Shown one piece after another: positions 1 to 7,447 of a stretch of 38,312 nt of DNA. The notes below the pieces were generated by a model. That model did no database searches and was not told the origin of the DNA. It saw only the letters and a program-made list of their open reading frames with translations. The stretch spans positions 1 to 38,312 of the forward strand of contig CAZGBU010000005.1 of assembly GCA_964523945.1 (NCBI GenBank), in the 5' to 3' direction. The DNA comes from CAKTOF01 sp964523945. GTDB lineage: Bacteria; Bacillota; Clostridia; Oscillospirales; Oscillospiraceae. Position 1 is the first letter of the stretch. Every line of letters starts with the position of its first letter. The position numbers were made by a program, and so were the translations under genes.

Positions 1-28
1 TTCGTTTTGCTGATATTTAAATTCGCTG

Positions 29-69
29 AAAAAACCGGCAGCTCATGCAAATTGTGCATGAGCTGCCGG
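29..69 (-). terminator. Rho-independent terminator of the solute-binding protein gene
   Basis: A perfect 15-bp inverted repeat (35-49 with 55-69) encloses a 5-nt loop. On the minus strand it is followed by six T residues (complement of 29-34). It lies about 40 nt past the stop codon of the minus-strand lipoprotein gene, as expected for an intrinsic terminator. Confidence 0.9.
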
Positions 70-108
70 CACAGTGAGCGAAAATTCCGCAGTGCGGGAC
101 GCGTCTTT

Positions 109-1734
109 TCAGTTGAAGACCGCGAAGCGGACGTTCGGCTCGTCGGCGCAGACAAGCTGGAAGCTTGCAAGCTTCTCCGTGTTGTAGACAAGCATATTCG
201 CACGCTCGCAGATCGGGATGATCCAGTTGGTCTCACGTGCCCACTCCTGCATGGTGGCGTAGCCCTCGGCACGCTCGGTCTCATCCGCGCTGTAAAGCGC
301 CTGGTTGAACGCCTCGGTCCAAGTCTCGTCGGTGATGCGGGCAGCAGCCAGCGTGGAGTTCGGGCCGAGCGTATCGACCAGCTGCGACGGATCGTTCGTG
401 AACGCGCCGCCCTCTGTCTGCTTCAGGCACAGGTCGGTTTCGCCGTTCATCATCATCGGGATAGCCGTGCTGGCATCATAGCTCTCAATGTTCAGTGTGA
501 TGCCGATCTGCTGCAGGCAGCCCTGGATCGCCTCGGCAACCACCTGGTTGTCAGAGGTGATGACCAGGGTGATCTCCAGGCCATCGCCATAGCCGGCCTC
601 TTCCATCAGCTGATTGGCGCGGTCGATGTCAACCGTGTAGCCCTCCTGCTCCTCATAGAAGTTGACAGAAGCCGGCAGGATCGAGGTTGCCTCGATATAC
701 AGGCAGCCATAAGTAGCCGTCGCGACAGCCTCCTGGTCGATCGCCAGGGAGACAGCCTCGCGGACGCGCTCATCCTGGAACGCCTCGACATACTCCGGCA
801 GGACCAGCAGCAGGCAGTCTTTGATCGGGTTGATATAGTAGCCGGTGTACTCCGGGCAGTCGCCGTCGAGCACGCGCTGCGCATCGGTCTCGCTGATGGC
901 GCAGGCCGCGTCGAGCACGCCGTTCTCAAAGTCGATATACATTGTGGAGGTCTCGGAATAGTAGCGGTAGGTGACCTCAGTGCACTGCGGCACCTCACCC
1001 CAGTAATCCTCTTTCAGGCGATAGGTCGCATGCGAGGACGAGACATTCTCGACACAGTAATACGGGCCAGTGCCGTTCGGAGAAGACATCCAGGTGTCCG
1101 CATCGAGCGCGGTGTCACCGGTCAGGTCCTCGGCGCAGTAGATATCATAGCTGGCCAGCAGCGTGATCGCCGGGCCGTATTCCTGGGTGAACGCAATATT
1201 GAGCGTGTAATCGTCCACGATCTCGGTGTTGTCCCAGTCGTAGCACTCGAAGTAGCTCGCCATCTGGCCGACGCCGTAGACATCGCGCAGGGAGACAAGC
1301 ACGTCGTTGGCCGTCAGGTTCTGGCCGTTGGTGAAGTAGACATCATCGCGCAGCTTGATCTGCAGCGTCAGATCGTCAATATACTCGATGTTCTCAACCA
1401 GCACATACTCCAGCTCCTGCGTCTCCGGGTCAATCGCAACCAGAGCGTCATAGATCAGCTTGGACTGATAGCGCTTCTTCTCATTGGTGGCATTCGGATC
1501 ATGCGTGCTCGGCGCCTGCGTGATGCCGATGGTCAGGGTGTAGTCATCTGCAGCCTCACCGTCGCCGGTCTCATCCGTTTCGCCGGTTTCGCCGGTTTCG
1601 CCGGTCGTGTTGTTGTCGCCGCTTTCGCTGGTGCCGTCATCGGTCGTGCCCTCGTCGCTCGAGCAGGCAGCCAGAACCGAGAAGACCATGGCCAGGCAGA
1701 GAAGCAGCGCAAAGAGTTTGCTCAGTTTCTTCAT
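109..1734 (-). CDS. ABC transporter substrate-binding lipoprotein, family 5 (peptide/oligopeptide type)
   Basis: 541-residue extracellular binding protein that should deliver peptides or similar solutes to an Opp/Dpp-type ABC importer. The N-terminus is a lipoprotein signal peptide: basic MKKLSK, a hydrophobic stretch and a lipobox LAAC with the lipidated Cys at residue 24. A low-complexity Thr/Glu/Gly/Asp linker follows (about residues 25-65), then an SBP_bac_5 domain to the C-terminus. The reading frame stays open upstream, but I chose the ATG at 1734 because it starts the signal peptide and has a GGAGG 11 nt upstream. It stands alone: own promoter at 1896-1924, own terminator at 29-69, no permease or ATPase beside it. 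The OppD and OppF ATPases encoded at 27-35 kb could be partners, but nothing here proves it. The family is clear; the ligand is unknown. Confidence 0.93.
   Translation of the reverse strand: MKKLSKLFALLLCLAMVFSVLAACSSDEGTTDDGTSESGDNNTTGETGETGETDETGDGEAADDYTLTIGITQAPSTHDPNATNEKKRYQSKLIYDALVAIDPETQELEYVLVENIEYIDDLTLQIKLRDDVYFTNGQNLTANDVLVSLRDVYGVGQMASYFECYDWDNTEIVDDYTLNIAFTQEYGPAITLLASYDIYCAEDLTGDTALDADTWMSSPNGTGPYYCVENVSSSHATYRLKEDYWGEVPQCTEVTYRYYSETSTMYIDFENGVLDAACAISETDAQRVLDGDCPEYTGYYINPIKDCLLLVLPEYVEAFQDERVREAVSLAIDQEAVATATYGCLYIEATSILPASVNFYEEQEGYTVDIDRANQLMEEAGYGDGLEITLVITSDNQVVAEAIQGCLQQIGITLNIESYDASTAIPMMMNGETDLCLKQTEGGAFTNDPSQLVDTLGPNSTLAAARITDETWTEAFNQALYSADETERAEGYATMQEWARETNWIIPICERANMLVYNTEKLASFQLVCADEPNVRFAVFN
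1576..1602 (-). repeat. Three tandem 9-bp units in the lipoprotein linker
   Basis: The plus strand reads three consecutive 9-bp units close to GGTTTCGCC (the first begins with C). On the minus strand they encode repeated Gly-Glu-Thr-type triplets in the acidic linker between the lipidated Cys and the binding domain. They lie in frame, so gain or loss of units would change linker length without breaking the gene. Confidence 0.7.
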
Positions 1735-1888
1735 GCGTTGATCGTCCTCCAGATAGAAATCTTTGCTTCCGTAGGGACTTGCGACCTTGGGAAACATATG
1801 GGAGAGCAGAGCTTTCTGACTGGAGAACCGATACATGCGGGGAATCGCGATGCAGAAGTCTATCCAGCAGGCAGCGCCTGCTTTCACC
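1735..1888 (-). promoter_or_regulatory. Long 5' leader of the solute-binding protein mRNA
   Basis: About 155 nt separate the predicted transcription start (near 1889) from the ATG at 1734. The leader starts with a perfect 6-bp stem with a 3-nt loop (1867-1881) and ends with the GGAGG ribosome binding site. I do not recognise a known riboswitch class and see no terminator hairpin in it. Length alone makes a regulatory role possible; this is inference. Confidence 0.35.
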
Positions 1889-1895
1889 TTTGCAT

Positions 1896-1924
1896 ATTAT
1901 ATCCACGGTTCACATTTTTGTAAA
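1896..1924 (-). promoter_or_regulatory. Sigma-A-type promoter of the solute-binding protein gene
   Basis: On the minus strand TTTACA (1919-1924) is followed after 17 nt by a consensus TATAAT (1896-1901). It lies in the AT-rich gap between hisE and the lipoprotein gene. I see no clear terminator between the hisE stop and this promoter, so some read-through from the his operon is possible. Confidence 0.82.
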
Positions 1925-1967
1925 GATTACTTGATCCTATTTCACAAAAAATCCACACTTTGCACAT

Positions 1968-2294
1968 TCAGGTGTCGCGGTCAACAACCTTTTTCTGTTT
2001 AAGATTGCCGATTTTTAGACTGCGTTCATCCAGTTTTTTCATAACATCCTCGACGGTGATACCGGCTTCCGCCATCATCACCGTCAGATGATAGAGCAGA
2101 TCTGAAATCTCGCCGACTGTTTCGACGTTGACACCGTTTTTGGCAGCGATGATCGTTTCGGCGCATTCCTCGCCGACTTTCTTGAGGATTTTATCCATTC
2201 CCTGTTCAAACAGGTAGCAGGTATAACTTCCCTCCTGGGGGTGTGTCTTCCGATCCATGACAACGGCGTAAAGCCGCCCGAGCGTGTCGTTCAT
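1968..2294 (-). CDS. hisE: Phosphoribosyl-ATP pyrophosphatase
   Basis: 108-residue enzyme for the second step of histidine synthesis: it hydrolyses PR-ATP to PR-AMP and pyrophosphate. It has the MazG-like all-alpha fold, with the acidic motif EVGEECAETIIAAK and the later ISDLLYHL helix that supply metal ligands. The ATG at 2294 has GGAGG upstream and overlaps the hisI stop as ATGA; an upstream extension of the frame has no ribosome binding site. HisE is a separate protein here, whereas many bacteria fuse it to HisI. It is the last gene of the his operon, with no clear terminator behind it. Confidence 0.95.
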   Translation of the reverse strand: MNDTLGRLYAVVMDRKTHPQEGSYTCYLFEQGMDKILKKVGEECAETIIAAKNGVNVETVGEISDLLYHLTVMMAEAGITVEDVMKKLDERSLKIGNLKQKKVVDRDT

Positions 2295-2617
2295 TCGAAT
2301 TCCTCCATCACTTGATAGAAGCAGCTCTGACGACCGGTGTGGCATGTCGGCCCGTCCGGTCGGCAAAGCAGCAGCAGCGTATCGGTATCGCAGTCTGTGA
2401 TCACCTTCTGCACATGCAGATAGTGGCCTGAAGTCTCTCCTTTATTCCACAGCTTCTGCCGGCTGCGTGACCAGAACCAGGCCGTCTTCGTCTCGATCGT
2501 CAGCCGGACGGCCTCCTCGTTGGCAAAGCCGAGCATCAGGACATCCCTGGTCCTGCTGTCCTGCACAATGACCGGAATCAGGTCAGACTTTCGAAACAGA
2601 TCTGAAATTTGCACCAT
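2291..2617 (-). CDS. hisI: Phosphoribosyl-AMP cyclohydrolase
   Basis: 108-residue zinc enzyme for the third step of histidine synthesis, opening the adenine ring of PR-AMP. Typical motifs are visible: MLGFANEEA near the N-terminus, the WNKGETSGH signature, DCDTDTLL, and the cysteines of CHTGRQSCF that bind zinc. Two starts compete. A GTG at 2626 overlaps the hisF stop as GTGA, but the ATG at 2617 has GAGGTG six nucleotides upstream and gives a normal N-terminus, so I chose it. It overlaps hisE by 4 nt and follows hisF by 5 nt, so translation is probably coupled. Confidence 0.95.
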   Translation of the reverse strand: MVQISDLFRKSDLIPVIVQDSRTRDVLMLGFANEEAVRLTIETKTAWFWSRSRQKLWNKGETSGHYLHVQKVITDCDTDTLLLLCRPDGPTCHTGRQSCFYQVMEEFE

Positions 2618-2622
2618 AATTT

Positions 2623-3378
2623 TCACCTCACCGGGATGCCGCGCGCCGCCAGATACGCCTTGACCTGCGGAATCGTCAGCTCGCCGAAGTGGAACAGGCT
2701 CGCCGCAAGCGCCGCATCGCAGCCGGTTTTCTCGAACACCTCAGCAAAGTGCGCCAGACTGCCGCAGCCACCGGAGGCAATCACCGGAATGCCGACAGCG
2801 TCAACCACAGCCTTGGTCATTGCCAGATCAAAGCCCGCCTTGGTGCCGTCGGCGTCCATTGATGTCAGCAGGATCTCGCCCGCACCCAGCCGTTCGCCCT
2901 CTTTTGCCCATGCAACGACATCGCGCCCCGTGCCGAGCCGCCCACCGTTGATGACAACCTCGAACGAGCCGTCCGGCCGCTTCTTACCGTCGATCGCCAG
3001 CACGACGCATTGGCTGCCAAACCGCTCCGCGGCACGCGCAATCAACGCCGGGTCACGCACGGCGGCGGAATTGACCGAGATCTTGTCCGCACCGGCGCGC
3101 AGGATCGCGGTGAAATCATCGACCGAGCGGATGCCGCCACCGACGGTCAGCGGCACAAACACCTGCCGGCCGGTCTGTTCGATCACATCAACGACGGAAC
3201 CGCGCGCCTCATGGGTCGCTGTGATATCGAGGAAAACAATCTCGTCCGCACCCTGATCGGAATAATACCGCGCCAGCGCAACGGGGTCGCCGGCATCGCG
3301 GATCCCAACAAAATTGACGCCCTTGACAACGCGGCCGCGGTCCACATCCAGGCACGGGATGATTCGTTTGGCTAACAT
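2623..3378 (-). CDS. hisF: Imidazole glycerol phosphate synthase, cyclase subunit
   Basis: 251-residue (beta/alpha)8 barrel. With HisH it forms the glutamine-dependent synthase that turns PRFAR into imidazole glycerol phosphate and AICAR. The N-terminal motif PCLDVDRGRVVKG carries the first catalytic Asp, and SMDADGTKAGFD carries the second; TVGGGIRS and ASGGCGS are phosphate-binding loops. The start at 3378 has GAGGAGG upstream and overlaps the end of hisA by 7 nt. The frame is open for another 49 codons upstream, but that lies inside hisA and lacks conserved sequence. Confidence 0.97.
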   Translation of the reverse strand: MLAKRIIPCLDVDRGRVVKGVNFVGIRDAGDPVALARYYSDQGADEIVFLDITATHEARGSVVDVIEQTGRQVFVPLTVGGGIRSVDDFTAILRAGADKISVNSAAVRDPALIARAAERFGSQCVVLAIDGKKRPDGSFEVVINGGRLGTGRDVVAWAKEGERLGAGEILLTSMDADGTKAGFDLAMTKAVVDAVGIPVIASGGCGSLAHFAEVFEKTGCDAALAASLFHFGELTIPQVKAYLAARGIPVR

Positions 3379-4094
3379 TGACTGCCCGCCTCCTCTATGG
3401 CCAGCTTCAGGTCGACCGCACTGGTATAGTACGCCTTTCCAACAATCGCGCCATCCATGCCGCAGCTTTGCAGATCGCGCAGATCCTGATTGCACGAGAC
3501 GCCGCCGGATGCGATAATCCGGCACGGCAGCGCCTGCCGCAGCGCGTACAGGTGTGCGAAGGACGGCCCGGAAAGCGTCCCGTCCGTGTCGATGTCGGTG
3601 AAAATAATCGTCTGCACACCGCGCGATACCATATCCCGCGCGAAATCCAGATAGTCCAGCCCGGAGTCATCCGTCCAGCCGTCCGTACAGACGCGGCCGT
3701 TCCTGACGTCGACGCCGACGGCGATGCGTTCGCCGTAGCGCGACACAGCCGCCTGGACAAAGCCCGGATCGCGCACGGCAGCCGAGCCGATCACCGCACG
3801 GGAAACACCGAGTCCAAACACCGCCTCAAGATCCGCCATCGAACGGATGCCGCCGCCAAGCTCAACAAACAGGCCGGACGCCTCCGCAACGCGGCGGACA
3901 ATCGCGCTGTTTCTGCGCACACCGTCCTTTGCGCCATCCAGATCGACCATATGGACATAACGCGCGCCGGCTGCGCGGAACGCCAGCGCCGTGCGGACCG
4001 GGTCGTCCGAGACATCGTGCGCCGTGTCAAATTCGCCCTTGTACAGCCGGACACAGCGGCCGTCCTTCAAATCAATTGCCGGCAGTATAATCAT
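3372..4094 (-). CDS. hisA: ProFAR isomerase (phosphoribosylformimino-AICAR ribotide isomerase)
   Basis: 240-residue (beta/alpha)8 barrel that isomerises ProFAR to PRFAR by an Amadori rearrangement, feeding HisF/HisH. The catalytic Asp of the opening MIILPAIDLKDG and the second Asp in FTDIDTDGT are present, with glycine-rich phosphate loops ELGGGIRS and ASGGV. The ATG at 4094 overlaps the hisH stop as ATGA and has GGGGAG upstream. The length is normal for HisA. Some actinobacterial HisA homologues (PriA) also do TrpF chemistry; nothing here suggests that. Confidence 0.96.
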   Translation of the reverse strand: MIILPAIDLKDGRCVRLYKGEFDTAHDVSDDPVRTALAFRAAGARYVHMVDLDGAKDGVRRNSAIVRRVAEASGLFVELGGGIRSMADLEAVFGLGVSRAVIGSAAVRDPGFVQAAVSRYGERIAVGVDVRNGRVCTDGWTDDSGLDYLDFARDMVSRGVQTIIFTDIDTDGTLSGPSFAHLYALRQALPCRIIASGGVSCNQDLRDLQSCGMDGAIVGKAYYTSAVDLKLAIEEAGSQC

Positions 4095-4699
4095 CGGTTC
4101 AGCTCCCCAAAGTTTCTCAGAATCGTCAGCCCGACCTCGCCCGATTTTTCCGGGTGGAACTGGCATCCGTACACATTCCCGCGCGCGACCATCGCCGTCA
4201 CCGGCGCGCCATATTCGCACAGCGCAGCCGCGTCGTCCGGCTCGTCGCAGAAGCCCATAAAGCTGTGGACAAAATAGACATACGCGCCGTTCGGCACGCC
4301 GCGGAGCAGGGCGTTTTCCCGCTGGATCTCAAGGCTGTTCCAGCCGATCTGCGGCAGCTTGCACGCCGTTTGGATCCGATCGACCCGGCCGGGAATCAGC
4401 CCGAGGCCGCGGCACGGGCGCACTTCAGACGACACGTCGAACAGCATCTGCATTCCCAGGCAGATGCCGAGCAGCGGACGGGTCTGGGCGCTCTCCCGCA
4501 CCGCACGGTCCAGTCCGCGTCCGGTCAGGTTGTCCATCGCGTCGGGAAACGCGCCAACCCCCGGCAGAATCACGGCATCTGCCCGCGCAATCTCCGCCGC
4601 ATCCGCGGTGATCTGACAGGCAAAGCCGAGAAAATCGAGCGCTTTGGTCACGCTGAGCAGGTTGCCCGCGCCATAGTCCACCACTGCAATGGTTCCCAT
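4091..4699 (-). CDS. hisH: Imidazole glycerol phosphate synthase, glutamine amidotransferase subunit
   Basis: 202-residue class I glutamine amidotransferase that supplies ammonia to HisF. The N-terminal MGTIAVVDYGAGN is typical. The nucleophilic Cys lies in GICLGMQMLF, and the catalytic His/Glu pair in CQFHPEKSG. The start at 4699 directly follows the hisB stop codon (TAG ATG) and has a GGGGG-type ribosome binding site inside the end of hisB, so the two genes are probably translationally coupled. Confidence 0.97.
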   Translation of the reverse strand: MGTIAVVDYGAGNLLSVTKALDFLGFACQITADAAEIARADAVILPGVGAFPDAMDNLTGRGLDRAVRESAQTRPLLGICLGMQMLFDVSSEVRPCRGLGLIPGRVDRIQTACKLPQIGWNSLEIQRENALLRGVPNGAYVYFVHSFMGFCDEPDDAAALCEYGAPVTAMVARGNVYGCQFHPEKSGEVGLTILRNFGELNR

Positions 4700-5485
4700 C
4701 TACAGCGCCCCCTTTGTCGATGTCACGCCGGTGCCAGTGACCGCCGCCGCATCGCGCAGCGCCATACCGAGCGCCTTGAACAGCCCCTCGGTGATGTGGT
4801 GGGCATTGTCGCCATACAGGCAGGCAAGGTGCAGCGTCAGCCCCGCGTTGACGGCCAGTGCGCGCATAAACTCCACCGTCAGGCAGCTGTCGTAGCCGCC
4901 GATGGCCGTCTGCGGCATCGGCGCGTCGAAGACCAGATATGGCCGGCCGGACAGGTCGAGTACACAGCGGCACAGCGCCTCGTCCATCGGAACCAGGGCA
5001 GAAGCAAACCGGCGGATACCGGTCTTGTCGCCGAGCGCCTGGCGCAGGGCCTGTCCGAGCACGATACCGACATCCTCGACCGTGTGGTGGCCATCGACAT
5101 GCAGGTCGCCCGCGGCATGCAGCGTCAGCTGCATGCCGCCGTAGAATGAAAACGCGGTCAGCATATGGTCGAAAAAGCCGATGCCGGTCGCGATTTCGCT
5201 TGGCCCTGGCGCAAGTCGGAGCGACACCGAAATGTCCGTCTCGCGTGTTTTGCGCGCCAGGCTGGCAGCCCGGCCGTCCTGCGGCAGCTGTGCGCGGCCA
5301 AGCAGCACATCAGCTGAAACCTGAAAATAGTCCGCAAGCGCCAACAGCAGCGCAAGCGTCGGCTCACGCTGGCCGCGCTCGTAGGCGCCGATGGCTGACG
5401 CAGACACACCGACCGCCTCCCCCACCTCCGACTGCTGCAGGCCGCGGCGAACGCGCAGCGCCTTGAGCTGCGATGCAAACTCCAT
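4700..5485 (-). CDS. hisB: HTH (Cro/CI, XRE-type)-imidazoleglycerol-phosphate dehydratase fusion
   Basis: 261-residue two-domain protein. Residues about 6-62 form a Cro/CI helix-turn-helix (LKALRVRRGLQQSEVGEA, then SASAIGAYERGQREPT). After a linker of about 15 residues, residues 78-261 are a complete HisB, which dehydrates imidazole glycerol phosphate to imidazole acetol phosphate. The manganese-binding motifs HHTVED (132-137) and NAHHITEG (227-234) are intact, as are GIGFFDHML and the STKG C-terminus, so the enzyme should be active. The ATG at 5485 is preceded by GGTGATCC, a match to the 16S anti-Shine-Dalgarno end. In-frame upstream starts (ATG 5515, TTG 5533) lack such a site. There is no stop or start between the domains. 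It lies between hisD and hisH, where hisC often sits. DNA binding and autoregulation are inferred from the domain. Confidence 0.95.
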   Translation of the reverse strand: MEFASQLKALRVRRGLQQSEVGEAVGVSASAIGAYERGQREPTLALLLALADYFQVSADVLLGRAQLPQDGRAASLARKTRETDISVSLRLAPGPSEIATGIGFFDHMLTAFSFYGGMQLTLHAAGDLHVDGHHTVEDVGIVLGQALRQALGDKTGIRRFASALVPMDEALCRCVLDLSGRPYLVFDAPMPQTAIGGYDSCLTVEFMRALAVNAGLTLHLACLYGDNAHHITEGLFKALGMALRDAAAVTGTGVTSTKGAL

Positions 5486-5515
5486 TTGGATCACCGTCCC
5501 GTCTGATGGATTCAT

Positions 5516-5528
5516 TTGTAATTGACAA
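5516..5528. promoter_or_regulatory. Candidate operator palindrome upstream of HTH-hisB
   Basis: A 13-nt near-perfect palindrome, TTGTAATTGACAA on the plus strand (five of six pairs match), sits in the 52-nt gap between hisD and HTH-hisB, about 30 nt before the start codon. Its core TAATTGAC recurs at 8645-8652 just downstream of the his promoter. Small inverted repeats of this kind are typical sites for Cro/CI-type domains. Binding is inference. Confidence 0.35.
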
Positions 5529-5537
5529 TGCAATGCG

Positions 5538-6824
5538 TCATTTCCCGTCGAAGCGGATCCGCACGGAATTGGCGTGTGCGGTCAGCTTTTCGGCCTCAGC
5601 CAGCGTAATGATGCTGTCGGCCACCTGCTGCAGTGCCTCGCGCGAGAAAGAGACGACGCTGGTCTTTTTCAAAAAGCTCTCTGCCGACAGCGGCGAGAAA
5701 AAGCGTGCCGTGCCGGACGTCGGCAGCACATGGCTCGGACCGGCCATATAGTCGCCGAGCGGCTCCGGCGAGTTCTCGCCAAGGAAGACAGCGCCGGCAT
5801 TGCGGATCTCCGGCAGAAGCATGCGCGGCTGCGCCGTGACAATCTCAAGGTGCTCGGGCGCAATCTCGTTGGCAAGCGCGACGCACGCGTCAATTGACTC
5901 GCAGACGATAACCGCGCCGTAGTTCTTCAGGCTCTCGGTGATAATGGCCCTGCGCTCGAGGCGTTTGGTCTGCGTCTCAAGCTCACGCAGCACCGCCTGC
6001 GCGAGCATCTCGCAGTCGGTCAGCAGCACTGCAGAGGCGAGCTTGTCGTGCTCAGCCTGGCTGAGCAGGTCGGCCGCAACATAGCGCGCCGTCGCTGTCT
6101 CGTCTGCGATGACGCAGACCTCGCTCGGCCCGGCGACCATGTCGATGTCGATCTGGCCGAATGACAGCCGCTTGGCCGCAGCGACGTAGGCGTTGCCCGG
6201 CCCGACCAGTTTGTCAACGCGCGGAATAAAATCCGCGCCGTATGTCAGCGCGGCAACAGCCTGCATTCCGCCGACTGCGATGCAGCGGTCGACGCCGGCG
6301 ATCCATGCTGCGGCCAGGACAGCATCGTTGAGGTTTTCCGTTGGCGGCGTGACCATGACGACCTCACGGACACCGGCAACCTTGGCCGGAATGACGTTCA
6401 TCAAAACCGAGCTGGGATAGGCTGCCGTGCCGCCCGGCACATATACGCCGACGCGGTCAAGCGCGCGGACAAGCTGCCCGACGCGGCCGCCCTCAACCGG
6501 TGCGTCCCAGACGCGGTTTTCGCTAAGCAGCCGGCTCTGATAGTCGACGATATTCTTCGCGCTCTGCTCGAGCGCGTAGCGTAGCGCCGGCGGGATCCGC
6601 TTTGCGGCACTCTCGAGCGTGGCCCGGCGGATTTCGCGCGGCTCCGCCTTGTCAAACTGGAGCGAATACTCCCGCACTGCCTCGTAGCCGCGCTGGCGCA
6701 CATCCTCCATCACAGTGGCCGCCGCGCTGGCAATCAGTGAATTGGCCTCTGCCGCCCGTGCGCGCATTGCGCGCAGCAGCTCGTGTTCTTCATATCCGTC
6801 CGCGCGGACAAAACTGGTAATCAT
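5538..6824 (-). CDS. hisD: Histidinol dehydrogenase
   Basis: 428-residue zinc enzyme that performs the last two oxidations of the pathway, L-histidinol to L-histidine with two NAD+. Family motifs are visible in order: VPGGTAAYPSSVLMN, the DKLVGPGNAYVAAAKR signature, DMVAGPSEV, the catalytic Glu-His of EIAPEHLEI and the zinc-region AGPSHVLPTSGTARF. Length is normal. The ATG at 6824 overlaps the hisG stop as ATGA. A 52-nt gap, the largest inside the operon, separates it from HTH-hisB. Confidence 0.97.
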   Translation of the reverse strand: MITSFVRADGYEEHELLRAMRARAAEANSLIASAAATVMEDVRQRGYEAVREYSLQFDKAEPREIRRATLESAAKRIPPALRYALEQSAKNIVDYQSRLLSENRVWDAPVEGGRVGQLVRALDRVGVYVPGGTAAYPSSVLMNVIPAKVAGVREVVMVTPPTENLNDAVLAAAWIAGVDRCIAVGGMQAVAALTYGADFIPRVDKLVGPGNAYVAAAKRLSFGQIDIDMVAGPSEVCVIADETATARYVAADLLSQAEHDKLASAVLLTDCEMLAQAVLRELETQTKRLERRAIITESLKNYGAVIVCESIDACVALANEIAPEHLEIVTAQPRMLLPEIRNAGAVFLGENSPEPLGDYMAGPSHVLPTSGTARFFSPLSAESFLKKTSVVSFSREALQQVADSIITLAEAEKLTAHANSVRIRFDGK

Positions 6825-7447
6825 AACGCTTCCTCACACTTTCCGACAAAATCCAAAATCGCATCCTTATACAGTTTCATACTGGCAGTGTTGACAATCA
6901 GCCGGGCGGAGATCTGCGCGATCGTCTCAATGGGCACCAATCCGTTCTCCCGCAGGGTCGTGCCGGTCTGGACAACATCCATGATCGCATCCGCCAGCCC
7001 AAGCAGCGGTGCGAGCTCCACGGAGCCCTCGATTTTGATCGTCTCTACATCCATGCCCTTGCGCTCGAAGTGGCGCTTGGTCACATTGGGATATTTTGAT
7101 GCAACGCGACGGGTGCGGTATGTCCCGTAGAAATCGTCACCCTCGCGCACAGCGAGCGCGAACCGGCATGCGCCGTAGCCCAGATCGAGCATCTCGTAGA
7201 ACGAGCCGCCATGCTCAAGAATCGTATCCTTCCCGACGATGCCCATATCGCATACGCCATGTGTCACATAGGTAATGACGTCTGGCGCCTTGGCCAGAAT
7301 CACGTCGAGCGGGTAGTCCGCCACCGGCAGCACCAGCCTGCGCGTATCCTCGTTGACCTGCGAACAGTCCAGCCCAGCGCGTGTAAACAGCCGGACAGAG
7401 TCATCCAGCAGCCGTCCCTTTGTCACGGCAATCCGCAGCCGCTTCAC
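6821..7447 (-). CDS. hisG: ATP phosphoribosyltransferase, short-form catalytic subunit
   Basis: 208-residue enzyme that condenses ATP with PRPP, the committed step of histidine synthesis. It begins RIAVTKGRLL and carries the GICDMGIVG-like segment (CDMGIVGKD) and the PRPP-binding DVVQTGTTLRENGL loop. It is the short form, lacking the C-terminal histidine-sensing domain, so it should depend on HisZ for activity and feedback control; hisZ is the gene just upstream. The start is GTG at 7447, overlapping the hisZ stop as GTGA. Confidence 0.96.
   Translation of the reverse strand: MKRLRIAVTKGRLLDDSVRLFTRAGLDCSQVNEDTRRLVLPVADYPLDVILAKAPDVITYVTHGVCDMGIVGKDTILEHGGSFYEMLDLGYGACRFALAVREGDDFYGTYRTRRVASKYPNVTKRHFERKGMDVETIKIEGSVELAPLLGLADAIMDVVQTGTTLRENGLVPIETIAQISARLIVNTASMKLYKDAILDFVGKCEEAL

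Noticed and set aside
7..1923. Long plus-strand open frame opposite the binding-protein gene
   Set aside because: It mirrors a clear lipoprotein gene on the minus strand, has no recognisable domain, and the high GC content makes long antisense open frames common.
1925..1967. Terminator after hisE
   Set aside because: A run of T residues exists on the minus strand, but no hairpin stem precedes it.
2618..2626. GTG start for hisI overlapping the hisF stop
   Set aside because: The ATG at 2617 has a far better spaced GAGGTG and gives the standard HisI N-terminus.
5486..5533. Upstream starts (ATG 5515, TTG 5533) for HTH-hisB
   Set aside because: Neither has a ribosome binding site, and the extra residues are not part of the helix-turn-helix domain.
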